64,000 nucleotides of DNA from Syntrophaceae bacterium UBA5744 (GCA_002419215.1 DIFQ01000001.1:1-64000); one strand, 5' to 3'. Shown: positions 43,630-52,986, counted from the first letter of the stretch. Translations and numbers: made by a program. Notes: generated from the sequence alone by a model not told the origin.

Positions 43630-44343
43630 TTACTGGAAGAATTCCCTGACGCCATCGGCCACGGCCTTCGCCACGGCCGCCTGGATCGACTCGTCCTGGA
43701 TTTTCTTGCGGTCGTTCGGGCTCGTCGAAAACCCGATCTCCAGGACGACGGCGGGGATATTGAGATTTTGAAGAATCAACAGGGGCGCGTCGCGCACGCC
43801 CCTGTCCATCCGGGGAAACACCGGGTCGAGCCTCCGCTCGAGGATCTGGGCGAATCGCACGCTTTCATTGAGGTGCTTCGTCCGAACCATGTCCCGGACG
43901 ATCGCAGCGGACTCGCCCTTCGGGGCCCCTTTTGACCCATCCTGCCCCTTGAAACCCGGGAAGTAGAGTTCGTATCCGGCCGACTCCTTCTCAAAGCCCG
44001 CGTTGACATGGAGGCTGATGAACAGATCGGCGTTTGCCTTGATGGCCGCCCCGACCCGGTCTGCCAGCGCCACATCCGTATCGCCCATCCTCGTGAATTT
44101 CACCGCCAGGGTTTTGGAATCCTCGAGGTTTCGCTTGATCAGGGTGGCCACGGCAAGGGTGATGTCTTTTTCCGAAACCGAGCGCGTCAACGACACCCCT
44201 GCGTCCTTCCCCCCGTGGGCGGGGTCGATGACCACTACGTACTTCCCCGTCGGGTCCTTTGCCGAAACGTTCGGCGGAACCGCAACCCACAGGAAAAACA
44301 GCACAAACGAGACAACTGTCGTCAACACTCTGATTTTCATCAT
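43630..44343 (-). CDS. N-acetylmuramoyl-L-alanine amidase (Amidase_3), exported
   Basis: The 237-residue protein has a signal peptide (VLTTVVSFVLFFLWVAVPPN ending VSA) and a zinc amidase domain. It carries VIDPAHGGKDAG with the first zinc His, FISLHVNAG with the second His, and the catalytic Glu in PAVVLEIGF. It cleaves the amide bond between muramic acid and the peptide stem during cell wall turnover or division. There is no AMIN or cell-wall-binding domain, so it is a minimal AmiC-type enzyme. It is first in the operon with rph and rdgB and has a strong promoter. Confidence 0.92.
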   Translation of the reverse strand: MMKIRVLTTVVSFVLFFLWVAVPPNVSAKDPTGKYVVVIDPAHGGKDAGVSLTRSVSEKDITLAVATLIKRNLEDSKTLAVKFTRMGDTDVALADRVGAAIKANADLFISLHVNAGFEKESAGYELYFPGFKGQDGSKGAPKGESAAIVRDMVRTKHLNESVRFAQILERRLDPVFPRMDRGVRDAPLLILQNLNIPAVVLEIGFSTSPNDRKKIQDESIQAAVAKAVADGVREFFQ

Positions 44344-44393
44344 TCACACCGGAATTCTGCAATAAGCTCTGCAAGTTATTTGTAAAAGAGAAT

Positions 44394-44422
44394 TTTATAC
44401 CGGAAGGCGTCTGACGTGTCAA
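44394..44422 (-). promoter_or_regulatory. Sigma-70 promoter of the amidase-rph-rdgB operon
   Basis: On the minus strand a perfect TTGACA (44417-44422) is followed after exactly 17 bases by TATAAA (44394-44399), about 50 bases before the amidase ATG. Confidence 0.82.
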
Positions 44423-44428
44423 CCGAAA

Positions 44429-44514
44429 GGGCAGGAAATGGGTAATGGGAATTGGGAATTAAAACAAATGAGTTTTTCCTTTGCCCGATACCCGATACCC
44501 AATACCCTATACCC
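44429..44514. repeat. Heptamer array with both arms, G-quadruplex motif, after relA
   Basis: The C-rich plus-strand arm (44484-44514) has CCC every 7 bases, five times (CCCGATA, CCCGATA, CCCAATA, CCCTATA, CCC). A facing G-rich arm (44429-44456) has GGG at 44429, 44440, 44447 and 44454. Arms can pair imperfectly. On the minus strand the main arm is a canonical G-quadruplex motif directly after the relA stop. Confidence 0.75.
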
Positions 44515-44516
44515 TC

Positions 44517-46718
44517 TTAGTGCAGCCCTTTCCTGTCCTGTTTCTTGTCGGGCTTTTTTTCGGGCTTCGAGTCGGATACCCGGATCCGCTCCACGGCCTG
44601 GACGGCCTTCAGGCGCTTGAGGGCGGCAACGACGGCGTTGAAGTGCTTCAGGTCCGTGACCTCCAGGTCGAACTCGCAGATCGCCTGCTCGCCCGGTATG
44701 GTCTCGACGGTGGCGTGGCTGATGTTGACGTCGTGGGACGATATGGCCGTGCTCAATTCGGCGAGCAGTCCTTTCTTGTCCCGGCAGATCACCCTCACGT
44801 GAACGGGGTAGGTATGCTTCTCCGTGATGTTCCACTGCACGTCGACGATCCTCTCGGGGTCGAAATCGTTGATCATGGGGCAGCTTGCCCGGTGAACGCT
44901 CATCCCCCGGCCCCGGGAGATATAGCCCACGATCTCGTCGCCCGGCAGGGGGTCGCAACACTTGCCGAAGCGCACCATGACATCGTCGATCCCCGTGATG
45001 GACACCCCGGTCGTTTCCGGTTTGCGAATCTTCTTCCATATTTTTTCCGGCAGCGACTCTTCCTTCTTCTCTTCCTCCTCCGGAAGGTAGCGGTTCACGA
45101 TCTGCCTGGCGGAGATCTTTCCGTAGCCGATGAGGGCCATGAGATCATCGGAGTCCGCAATGGAATACTCCTCGCAGATCTTTTTGAGATCATCGGCCTT
45201 CAGGATCTGACCGAGGCTCATCTTGTGCTTCCTGAACTCCTTTTCCAGGATGTCGCGCCCGAGGGCAATGCTCTTGTTGCGCTCTTCCGTCTTGATCCAG
45301 GCCTTGATCTTCGAGACGGCCCGCGACGTGACGGCGTGCTTGAGCCAGTCCTTGCTGGGGTGGCGGCCCGACTGGGTGACGATCTCGATCGTGTCGCCGT
45401 TCTGGAGCTGATAGGACAGAGGGACGATGTTTCGGTTCACCCTGGCCCCCACGCACTGGTTACCCACATCCGTGTGGATGCTGTACGCGAAATCGATGGG
45501 GGTGGCCCCTTTCGGAAAGGCTCGTACGTCGCCCTGGGGCGTGAACACGTAGACCTCGTCGGGAAAGAGGGCGAGTTTGAGATTCTTCATGAACTCCCGC
45601 GGGTCCTTGAGGTCCTGCTGGACCTCGAAAAGATCGCGGAGCTTCTGGATCTGCTCCTGGTCGCTTCCCTTGAGCCCGCCTCGATCCTTGTAGCGCCAGT
45701 GGGCGGCAATGCCCCCCTCGGCCCACTCGTGCATCTCGCGGGTTCGGATCTGGATCTCGACCCGTTCGCCGTAGGGGCCGATGACCGTCGTGTGGAGCGA
45801 CCGGTAATTGTTCGCCTTGGGCATGGCGATGTAGTCCTTGAAGCGCCCCGGCACGGGCTTCCAGAGCGCGTGGACGACGCTCAGGGCCTCGTAGCACTCC
45901 TTCTCCTTGTTCGAGTCCAGGACAATTCGGAAGGCCAGCAGGTCGTAGACCTCATCGAATTCGATGTGCTGGGTCTCCATCTTGCGGTAGATGCTGAAGT
46001 AGTGCTTGGCCCGGCCTTCCACCTCGCCCTTGAGGCCGTAATTCTCGAACTCCCGCTGGATGATCCCCTTGACCTCCTGGGTGTACTTATCCCTTTCCTC
46101 CTTGCGCTTGTCGATGCGCTGCACGAGGTCGTTGTAGGGCTCCGGGTAGAGGTACTTGAAGGCGAGGTCTTCGAGCTCCATCCGGATCCAGTTGATCCCC
46201 AGGCGGTTGGCCAGCGGTGCATAGAGCTCGAGGGTCTCCGTGGAGATCGCCTGCTGCCTGTCGGGAGGCTGGAATTTGAGGGTGCGCATGTTGTGGATCC
46301 GGTCTGCAAGCCTCACGAGGATGATCCGGATGTCTGCGGACATGGCCAGGATCATCTTGCGGAAGTTCTCCGCCTGCCTCTCCTCCTGGCTGGCAAAGGT
46401 GATCTTGGACAGCTTGGTCAGCCCGTCGACGAGAACAGCCACTTCCTTGCCGAAGTTTTCCTCGACCTGCTTGAGCGTCGCCAGGGTGTCTTCGATGGTG
46501 TCGTGAAGGATTCCCGTAACGATCGATGCCGCGTCGAGCTTCATGTCGGCAAGGATGTTTGCCACCTCCATGGGGTGCGTGAGGTAGGGCTCGCCGGAAA
46601 GACGCATCTGTCCGGCGTGGACCGTGGCCGAATAGATGTAGGCCTTCTCGATCAGCTCGAGGTCCTCGGGCGTTGCGTACTTCCCGACCTTATCGAGGAT
46701 GTCCGTTATTCGGATCAT
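44517..46718 (-). CDS. relA: Bifunctional (p)ppGpp synthetase/hydrolase RelA/SpoT
   Basis: The 733-residue protein is a full-length RSH enzyme of the stringent response. The HD hydrolase domain is intact, with THPMEVANILADM, ILHDTIEDTLATL and LVRLADRIHNMRTL. The synthetase has FKDYIAMPKANNYRSLHTTV. The TGS domain is VFTPQGDVRAFPKGATPIDF, and a C-terminal ACT domain begins near VHVRVICRDKKGLLAELS. With both sites intact it should make and degrade (p)ppGpp. The start overlaps the proS 3' end by 29 bases. A heptamer repeat follows the stop. Confidence 0.95.
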   Translation of the reverse strand: MIRITDILDKVGKYATPEDLELIEKAYIYSATVHAGQMRLSGEPYLTHPMEVANILADMKLDAASIVTGILHDTIEDTLATLKQVEENFGKEVAVLVDGLTKLSKITFASQEERQAENFRKMILAMSADIRIILVRLADRIHNMRTLKFQPPDRQQAISTETLELYAPLANRLGINWIRMELEDLAFKYLYPEPYNDLVQRIDKRKEERDKYTQEVKGIIQREFENYGLKGEVEGRAKHYFSIYRKMETQHIEFDEVYDLLAFRIVLDSNKEKECYEALSVVHALWKPVPGRFKDYIAMPKANNYRSLHTTVIGPYGERVEIQIRTREMHEWAEGGIAAHWRYKDRGGLKGSDQEQIQKLRDLFEVQQDLKDPREFMKNLKLALFPDEVYVFTPQGDVRAFPKGATPIDFAYSIHTDVGNQCVGARVNRNIVPLSYQLQNGDTIEIVTQSGRHPSKDWLKHAVTSRAVSKIKAWIKTEERNKSIALGRDILEKEFRKHKMSLGQILKADDLKKICEEYSIADSDDLMALIGYGKISARQIVNRYLPEEEEKKEESLPEKIWKKIRKPETTGVSITGIDDVMVRFGKCCDPLPGDEIVGYISRGRGMSVHRASCPMINDFDPERIVDVQWNITEKHTYPVHVRVICRDKKGLLAELSTAISSHDVNISHATVETIPGEQAICEFDLEVTDLKHFNAVVAALKRLKAVQAVERIRVSDSKPEKKPDKKQDRKGLH

Positions 46719-48438
46719 TCAGGGCTTTCAGCTCCCCCTTCACGAGGTCCTTGATAAACGTTGTCGCTTCCTTGACGGGGATCGTCTTCATCTCGCCCGT
46801 CTTGCGCATCCGGATTTCCAGGTTGCCCGCGGCAAGGCTCTTGGGGCCGATTGTCACCCGGACGGGGATCCCGATGAGATCGGCGTCGTTGAACTTCACG
46901 CCGGCCCGTTCGTCCCGGTCGTCGAGGAGGACCTCGATGCCGGCTTCTTCGAGCTCCCGGTAGAGCTCCTCCCCCGCCTTCGCAATGCCCTGGTCCTTGA
47001 CGTTCACGGGGATGATGATCACGTGGAACGGCGCAATGCTCATGGGCCAGAGGATGCCCTGATCGTCGTGCTGCTGTTCGATGGCGGCTGCCACGGTGCG
47101 CCCGACGCCGATGCCGTAGCAGCCCATGATCATGTACTTCTCCTTGCCGTCGCGATCGAGGAAGGTTGCCTTCATGGCCTTGCTGTACTTGGTGCCCAGC
47201 TTGAAGACGTGACCCACCTCGATGCCGCGGGCGAAGCGGACGGGATTGCCGCAGCGGGGGCAGCTGTCCGACTCCTTGATGATCCTGAGGTCCGCGAAGG
47301 CCTTCACGGTGTAGTCCCGCCCCGGGTTGGCGTTCTTTACATGGTAGTCCTCGCGGTTTGCCCCCATGACGACGTTGAACATGTTCATGAGTGAATAGTC
47401 GGCGACCACGTCGGCCTTGATCCCGATGGCCCCGGCAAATCCCTTGGGCGAGTTTGTCGCCTCGAGGACGATATCGTCCGTTGCCAGCTCCACGGAGTCT
47501 GCTCCCAGGTAGTTCCGCAGCTTGGCTTCGTTGACCTCCTCGTCGCCCCGGATGAGGACGGCCACGGCCTTGCCGTCGGCCACGAAGATGAGCGTCTTCA
47601 CGATGTCCTGCGGCGAGACTCCCAGGAAGGCGGAGACTTCCTCGATCGTCCGCACGTTGGGGGTGTGAATCGTCTCGAGGGGCTTGAACTGCGAGGGGTC
47701 GATCTGCTTCTTTTCCGGCTTGGCGATCTCCGCTTTCTCCAGGTTGGCCGCGTACGTACAGACCGAGCAGAAGGCAAGCGCATCTTCGCCCGTGTCGGCC
47801 ATGACCATGAACTCGTGCGAGTAGGCCCCCCCGATGTTGCCCGAGTCGGCCTCGACGGGCCGGAACTTGAGCCCGACGCGCGAGAAGATCCGCGTATAGG
47901 CGTTGAACATCTTTTCGTAGCTCACATCGGCGCCCTTCTCGTCGGCATCGAAGCTGTAGGCGTCCTTCATGTCGAACTCCCTGCAGCGCATGACGCCGAA
48001 TCGCGGGCGGACCTCGTCACGGAATTTTGTCTGGATCTGGTAGAGGTTGCGGGGCAGCTGGCGGTAGGTCTTGACCTCGTTGCGAACGAGATCCGTGATG
48101 ACTTCCTCGTGGGTGGGACCGATGCAGCACTCCCTGTTGTGGCGGTCCTTGAAACGCAGCAGCTCCTTGCCGTAGAACTTCCAGCGGCCCGACTCCTCCC
48201 AGAGCTCGGCGGGCTGGACGGCCGGCAGGTAGACTTCCTGTGCGCCCGCGCCATCCATCTCCTCGCGGATGATCTGCTCCACTTTCTTCACGGTCCGGTA
48301 TCCCAGGGGAAGGACGGAGTAGATCCCCGTGGTCAGCTTTCGGATCATCCCCGCCCGTATCATGAGCTGGTGACTGATGACCTCCGCATCCGATGGAACC
48401 TCCCTCACCGTGGGCAAGAACATCTCGGAATACCGCAT
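46690..48438 (-). CDS. proS: Prolyl-tRNA synthetase
   Basis: The protein of about 582 residues is a bacterial-type class II synthetase with an editing (INS/YbaK) insertion. Motif 1 lies in the MRAGMIRKLTTGIYSVLPLG region, motif 2 is RPRFGVMRCREFDMKDAY, the editing domain is EEVSAFLGVSPQDIVKTLIF onward and motif 3 lies near GCYGIGVGRTVAAAIEQ, followed by the anticodon-binding domain. The ATG at 48438 (MRYSEMFLPT) overlaps the ispG stop by one base (TAATG). The frame is open far upstream through ispG but is not used. Confidence 0.96.
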   Translation of the reverse strand: MRYSEMFLPTVREVPSDAEVISHQLMIRAGMIRKLTTGIYSVLPLGYRTVKKVEQIIREEMDGAGAQEVYLPAVQPAELWEESGRWKFYGKELLRFKDRHNRECCIGPTHEEVITDLVRNEVKTYRQLPRNLYQIQTKFRDEVRPRFGVMRCREFDMKDAYSFDADEKGADVSYEKMFNAYTRIFSRVGLKFRPVEADSGNIGGAYSHEFMVMADTGEDALAFCSVCTYAANLEKAEIAKPEKKQIDPSQFKPLETIHTPNVRTIEEVSAFLGVSPQDIVKTLIFVADGKAVAVLIRGDEEVNEAKLRNYLGADSVELATDDIVLEATNSPKGFAGAIGIKADVVADYSLMNMFNVVMGANREDYHVKNANPGRDYTVKAFADLRIIKESDSCPRCGNPVRFARGIEVGHVFKLGTKYSKAMKATFLDRDGKEKYMIMGCYGIGVGRTVAAAIEQQHDDQGILWPMSIAPFHVIIIPVNVKDQGIAKAGEELYRELEEAGIEVLLDDRDERAGVKFNDADLIGIPVRVTIGPKSLAAGNLEIRMRKTGEMKTIPVKEATTFIKDLVKGELKALNDPNNGHPR

Positions 48439-49523
48439 TATGGCGACCCCCTTTTCGATTTCATCGCTTCGATTTCCCGGAGAAGAACCTCGACCAGGTC
48501 TTCTTCTTTCACTTTTCTTACGGGCTTCCCGTGCTTGAACAGGATGCCGAGCCCCCTGCCCCCGGCAATGCCGATGTCCGCCTCGGCAGCCTCGCCGGGC
48601 CCGTTGACGACACATCCCATGATCGCGATCTTCAGATACTCTTTCATCCCTGCCAACTTTTTTTCGACCTCTTCGACCATGGGCGCCAGGTCGATCTCGC
48701 AGCGTCCGCAGGTCGGGCAGGCGATGATGTCGGGTCCGACCTTCCGGATGCCGAGGGCCCTCAGGATGCCGTAGGCGATGGTCATCTCTACGGTCGGATC
48801 ACCCGTGACGGACACCCGGATCGTGTCGCCGATCCCCTCGTGAAGAAGGATCCCGATCCCGATGGAGGACTTGATGCTCGAGGCAAGCACGCTCCCCGCC
48901 TCGGTCACTCCGAGGTGCAGGGGGGTATCGGTCTTCTCCGAGATCAGCCGGTAGGCCCGGATCATGGTCTGCACATCGGAGGATTTGAGCGAGAGCTTGA
49001 ATTCCCGGTAACCGAGATCATCCAGGAAGGCGATGCTGCCCATTGCGCTCTCTACGAGGGCCTCCGCGCAAGGGCCGCCGTACTTCGCCAGCAGCTCCTT
49101 ATCGAGGGAGCCCGAGTTGACGCCGATCCGCATGGAGGCGCCGCAGGCCTTCGCCACATCGACGACTTCCCGGATCTTGTTGCGCCCGAGATTGCCCGGG
49201 TTTACCCGCACGCACTCGGCGCCGTTCTCCAGGGCAGCGATGGCCAGCTTGTGGCTGAAATGGATATCGGCGATGAGCGGAACCCGGATGGCTTTCCGGA
49301 TTTCCCGGATGGCCAGGGCCGCATCCTCGTCGAGAACGGCGACGCGAACGACTTCGCAGCCTGCCTCCTCGAGTCGGCCGATCTGCTCGACGGTGACCTT
49401 TACGTCCCGCGTGTCCGTCGAGGTCATGGACTGGACCGCCACGGGCGCATCCCCGCCGACGGGAACATTCCCCACACGGATCTGGCGCGTCTTTTTCCTA
49501 GTGATTGCCGCAGGTTCGCTCAT
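48438..49523 (-). CDS. ispG: 4-hydroxy-3-methylbut-2-enyl diphosphate synthase (IspG/GcpE)
   Basis: The 361-residue iron-sulfur enzyme converts MEcPP to HMBPP, the penultimate step of the MEP isoprenoid pathway. It begins RKKTRQIRVGNVPVGGDAPV. The TIM-barrel residues VQSMTSTDTRD, NPGNLG and GVNSGSLD are present. The 4Fe-4S ligands are in ACPTCGRCEIDL and MGCVVNGPGEA. Dxr of the same pathway is at 58703-59866. It is coupled to proS. Confidence 0.97.
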   Translation of the reverse strand: MSEPAAITRKKTRQIRVGNVPVGGDAPVAVQSMTSTDTRDVKVTVEQIGRLEEAGCEVVRVAVLDEDAALAIREIRKAIRVPLIADIHFSHKLAIAALENGAECVRVNPGNLGRNKIREVVDVAKACGASMRIGVNSGSLDKELLAKYGGPCAEALVESAMGSIAFLDDLGYREFKLSLKSSDVQTMIRAYRLISEKTDTPLHLGVTEAGSVLASSIKSSIGIGILLHEGIGDTIRVSVTGDPTVEMTIAYGILRALGIRKVGPDIIACPTCGRCEIDLAPMVEEVEKKLAGMKEYLKIAIMGCVVNGPGEAAEADIGIAGGRGLGILFKHGKPVRKVKEEDLVEVLLREIEAMKSKRGSP

Positions 49524-49574
49524 AAATTCATCGGGTTAAATCATTTTATGATTCTCTCTCCATATCACGAATAT

Positions 49575-49609
49575 CAAAAAAAGGGCAGAGCCTTGTATGC
49601 CCCGCCCTT
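49575..49609 (-). terminator. Intrinsic terminator between purF paralogue and ispG
   Basis: On the minus strand AAGGGC (49609-49604) pairs with GCCCTT (49586-49581), with an inner GGGGC/GCTCT helix, followed by a T-run. It ends the upstream purF-like transcript about 235 bases past its stop. Confidence 0.75.
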
Positions 49610-49680
49610 AAATTATCAACCACCGGCATCCAAATCAATCAACCAGCTCTTCAAATCCAAGGCTCCCTCTGCAAAACAGC

Positions 49681-49777
49681 GAAGTGAGGAAGTCAGGAAG
49701 AGCGGAAGATCGGAGTGGATGAAGATTATTTCAATTTCTCATCCGCTCTTCTGCTCTTCCGATGTTCCGATCTTCAC
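49681..49777. repeat. Octamer inverted-repeat element, copy 3
   Basis: Left arm units GAAGTGAG, GAAGTCAG, GAAGAGCG, GAAGATCG, GAGTGGAT, GAAG. Right arm units built on CTCTTCTG, CTCTTCCG, ATGTTCCG, ATCTTCAC. The clearest 8-base periodicity of the four copies. It lies downstream of the purF paralogue. Confidence 0.82.
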
Positions 49778-49843
49778 GAGCATGAAACGCAAAGCCGGAC
49801 GACTGACACAGGACATGGTGTGCCCGCAGGCCTCGGCCCCCCG

Positions 49844-51241
49844 TCAGCATCCCCTCCAGCAGTATAGACACAGATCCTCCTCCGGCAGCCCGATCGCGTC
49901 GATCACCTCATCGATCGTCAGATACTTCAGCGACGTTACATTGAGGTCCTCGCGGATCCACTCGACCATTTCCCGGTAAGGCTTCGACTTCGGGTTGAGA
50001 TAGGCAGCCACGCTCTCCGGGTCCTTGCCATGCAGTGTCCGGATCGCCCGCCTCGCCGCCAGTTCGCCCCTCGAACGGGTCGAGGAGCCGTAGATGCAGG
50101 GGTACATCAACGGCGGGCAGGCCACGCGAAGGTGAATCTCCCTGGCGCCGTTGTCCCAGAGCTTCTTGATCGTGAAATTTTTGAGCTGCGTGCCGCGGAC
50201 GATGGAGTCGTCGCAGACGACCATCCGGCTGCCGCGGATCACGTCGCGCACCGCGATGATCTTCATGGTGGCCACGAGATCGCGGATCTCCTGGGAGGGG
50301 GGCGTGTAGCTCCGTCCGTAGCCGGGCGTGTATTTCACGAGCGGTCTCTTGTACGGGATTCCGGCTTCCTGGGCATATCCGATGGCATGTCCGATCCCCG
50401 AGTCGGGGATGCCCGTGACGAAATCCGCCTTGAGCCTGTTTTTGCGTGCCAACGCCCGTCCGCAGCGCTCGCGGGCGATTTCGACCGACTTCCCCTCGTA
50501 GGCCGAGGAAGGCTCGCCCGTGTAGATCCAGAGGAAGGCACAGACCTTCTTGACCGGCATGGGCGCTCGCATCTGTCGGACCCCGGAGCGGCTGAGCCGC
50601 ACGATCTCGCCGGGCCCCAGGTACTGCAGTACGTCGTAACCCAGGTTCTGCAGGGCACTGGCCTCCGTGGCGACGACGTATTCCCCCTTCTTCTCCCGGC
50701 TCCCGATGACGAGCGGGAAGCGCCCGTAGAGGTCCCGGGCCGCGTAGATCCCGTCTTCCTTCAGGATGAGAAGGCACAGGGACCCCTCGATCAGTTTCTG
50801 CATGTTCACGATGCCGTCGATCAGGGTCTCGCCCCGGTTGATGAGCCGTGCCACCAGCTCGACGGGATTCACGCCGCCTCCGGCCATTTCGTTGAACGAC
50901 ACGCCCTGCCTCAGCAGCCCCTCGGCAAGCGTGTCCTTGTTGGTGATGAGCCCGCTTTCCGCAATGGCATAGGTTCCAAACTTGGAGCGTACGATCAGGG
51001 GCTGGGGCGCCACGTTGTTGATGGAGCCGATCCCCATGATCCCGTTCATTTCCTTGTAGTCGTTGACGAATTTCGACTTGAACTGGGCCTGGCTGATGCT
51101 GTGGATGGTCTGATAGAATCCGTCCTGGCCCCAAAGGGCCATTCCGCCGTTTTCAGTCCCCAGGTGGGAATGATAGTCCGTCCCGTAGAACAGGACCTTG
51201 GAGCAGTTCTGGTTTGATACGACGCCAAAAAGTCCTCCCAT
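49844..51241 (-). CDS. Amidophosphoribosyltransferase-like protein lacking the N-terminal Cys nucleophile
   Basis: The 465-residue protein has the PurF two-domain layout: a glutaminase-type domain (NGGMALWGQDGFYQT, AESGLITN, EASALQNLGY) and a phosphoribosyltransferase domain with the PRPP motif MVVCDDSIVRGTQLKNF. Normal PurF needs a Cys exposed as residue 1 after Met removal (MCGI), but here the N-terminus reads MGGLFGVVS, with the first Cys at 13. The start is supported by AAGGAA upstream and no other start is possible. Glutamine-dependent activity is therefore doubtful; ammonia use or a regulatory role is possible. The C-terminus has a Cys cluster (LCLYCWRGC). It precedes no other purine gene here. 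Confidence 0.85.
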   Translation of the reverse strand: MGGLFGVVSNQNCSKVLFYGTDYHSHLGTENGGMALWGQDGFYQTIHSISQAQFKSKFVNDYKEMNGIMGIGSINNVAPQPLIVRSKFGTYAIAESGLITNKDTLAEGLLRQGVSFNEMAGGGVNPVELVARLINRGETLIDGIVNMQKLIEGSLCLLILKEDGIYAARDLYGRFPLVIGSREKKGEYVVATEASALQNLGYDVLQYLGPGEIVRLSRSGVRQMRAPMPVKKVCAFLWIYTGEPSSAYEGKSVEIARERCGRALARKNRLKADFVTGIPDSGIGHAIGYAQEAGIPYKRPLVKYTPGYGRSYTPPSQEIRDLVATMKIIAVRDVIRGSRMVVCDDSIVRGTQLKNFTIKKLWDNGAREIHLRVACPPLMYPCIYGSSTRSRGELAARRAIRTLHGKDPESVAAYLNPKSKPYREMVEWIREDLNVTSLKYLTIDEVIDAIGLPEEDLCLYCWRGC

Positions 51242-51289
51242 TTGCCGTTCCTTCCTCGCCGTGGTTGATGATTCGCGGTACCCCGCGTT

Positions 51290-52483
51290 CTAACCGAGTT
51301 TTGCGACGGCCCCGGCGATCCGCTTCACGCCCTCGACGATGAGTTCCATCGACGTGGCGTACGAAAGCCGGATGTAGTCGTCGTTTCCGAACGCCCCCCC
51401 CGGCACGACGGCCACGTTGGCCGCTTCCAGGAGAAACTCGCTGAAATCGTTCGAAGTGGAGATCGTCTTTCCCTGGTATTGTTTCCCGTAGAGGGCGGAC
51501 ACCTTCGGGAATACGTAAAAGGCGCCAGGCGGCGACGCGCAGGTGATTCCCGGGATGTCATTGAGCGCCCTGACGATCGTGTCCCTGCGCCTCCTGAACT
51601 CCGCCACCATCTTCGGGATGAAGGACTGGTCCCCCAGGAGGGCTTCGATTGCGGCCTTCTGCACGATCGACGTCGCGTTCGACGTGCTCTGGCTCTGGAT
51701 TTCCGTCATGGCGGCAATCACGTTGTTCGGTCCCGCCGCGTAGCCCATCCGCCATCCCGTCATGGCATGCGACTTCGAGAGCCCGTTGACGACGATCGTC
51801 TTCTCCTTCATCTCCTCGCTGACATTGGCCATGTTGGAGAATCGGAAATCGTCGTAGAGCAGCTTCTCGTAGATGTCGTCGCTCACGACGATGATCTCCG
51901 TTCCCTTCAGGACGTCAGCCAGGGCCTTCAGTTCGTCAAAGGTGTAGGCCGCCCCCGTCGGGTTCGAGGGACTGTTGAGGATGAGGGCCTTCGTCCTGGC
52001 CGTAATGGCTTTTTTGAGCTTTGCCGGAGTGAGCTTGAAGCCCTCCGACTCTCCGGCATCGACGATCACGGGGGTTGCATCGGCCAGGAGCACGATGTCG
52101 GGGTAAGACACCCAGTACGGCGCCGGGATGATCACCTCGTCGCCCTGCCCGAAGAGGACCTGGGCCATGTTGAAAAGCGTGTGCTTCGCCCCGGTGGAAA
52201 CGATGATCTGGGGGCGCGTGTAGACCAGGCCGTTGTCTTTCCGGAGTTTCTCGATGACGGCGTCCTTCAACTCGTCGATGCCCCCTACGGGGGTGTACTT
52301 GGTGAAGCCCTCCCCGATGGCGCGGATGGCCGCCGCCTTGATGTTGTCGGGCGTGTCAAAGTCGGGCTCCCCGGCGCCGAAGCCGATGATGTCCCTTCCC
52401 TCCTTTTGGAGGGCCTTGGCTTTCATCGTGACGGCGAGCGTCGGAGACGGCCTGAGAACTTTCGTCAGAGGTCCCAGCTTCAT
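51290..52483 (-). CDS. Class I/II pyridoxal-phosphate aminotransferase (aspartate/aromatic type)
   Basis: The 397-residue enzyme fits the bacterial aspartate/aromatic aminotransferase subfamily (AspC type I-gamma). It has GFGAGEPDFDTPDNIK, YTPVGGIDELKDAV, NSPSNPTGAAYT and the PLP lysine motif NGLSKSHAMTGWRMGY. Many members also accept phenylpyruvate. The ATG at 52483 (MKLGPLTKVL) has AAAGGGTG upstream; the frame runs into coaD. It starts 6 bases after the coaD stop. Confidence 0.92.
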   Translation of the reverse strand: MKLGPLTKVLRPSPTLAVTMKAKALQKEGRDIIGFGAGEPDFDTPDNIKAAAIRAIGEGFTKYTPVGGIDELKDAVIEKLRKDNGLVYTRPQIIVSTGAKHTLFNMAQVLFGQGDEVIIPAPYWVSYPDIVLLADATPVIVDAGESEGFKLTPAKLKKAITARTKALILNSPSNPTGAAYTFDELKALADVLKGTEIIVVSDDIYEKLLYDDFRFSNMANVSEEMKEKTIVVNGLSKSHAMTGWRMGYAAGPNNVIAAMTEIQSQSTSNATSIVQKAAIEALLGDQSFIPKMVAEFRRRRDTIVRALNDIPGITCASPPGAFYVFPKVSALYGKQYQGKTISTSNDFSEFLLEAANVAVVPGGAFGNDDYIRLSYATSMELIVEGVKRIAGAVAKLG

Positions 52484-52488
52484 GTCGT

Positions 52489-52986
52489 TCACCCTTTCTT
52501 GAAACTGCCGGCGTACTTTTCCTGGAGTCTCTGGAGGACGATTTCGGGCACGAGCCCCCGGACGGACCCGCCGTGACCGGCGGCCTCCTTGATCAGGTTG
52601 GAGCTCGTGTAGAACCACTTGTACCCTGTCATGAGAAAGACCGTTTCGATGTCCCGGTTGAGGCGCCGATTGATGAGGGCCATCTGGAACTCGTACTCGA
52701 AGTCGGAAAGGGCCCGCAGGCCGCGGAGGATGACTGCGGCACCTGAATCGCGGACATAGTTCACGAGAAGGCCCGAGAAGCTGTCCACGCGGATCCGCGG
52801 GTCGTCGCCGACGACCTGCCGGATCAACTCCATGCGCTCTTCGATGGCGAAGAGGCCCGATTTGTTGGGATTGTACGCAACCAGGATGATGAGTTTGTCG
52901 AAAAACCGCAGGCCGCGCTTGATGATGTCGAGATGCCCGTTGGTGATCGGGTCGAACGACCCGGGATATACCGCCAATCTCTCCAT
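52489..52986 (-). CDS. coaD: Phosphopantetheine adenylyltransferase
   Basis: The 165-residue enzyme makes dephospho-CoA from 4'-phosphopantetheine and ATP. The nucleotidyltransferase motif is YPGSFDPITNGHLDII, with RGLRALSDFEYEFQMA and the C-terminal SSNLIKEAA segment. Length and motifs are normal. It is followed closely by the aminotransferase gene. Confidence 0.97.
   Translation of the reverse strand: MERLAVYPGSFDPITNGHLDIIKRGLRFFDKLIILVAYNPNKSGLFAIEERMELIRQVVGDDPRIRVDSFSGLLVNYVRDSGAAVILRGLRALSDFEYEFQMALINRRLNRDIETVFLMTGYKWFYTSSNLIKEAAGHGGSVRGLVPEIVLQRLQEKYAGSFKKG

Larger units (their letters stand above)
49524..49843. other. Non-coding gap between ispG and the purF paralogue
   Basis: The gap holds the intrinsic terminator at 49575-49609 and octamer repeat copy 3 at 49681-49777, plus a short leader before ispG. 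Nothing else was seen. Confidence 0.5.

Noticed and set aside
44438..44620. Short plus-strand ORFs reading RYPIPNTLYP and similar near 44480
   Set aside because: They are translations of the GGGTATC heptamer array and of the relA antisense strand, not genes.
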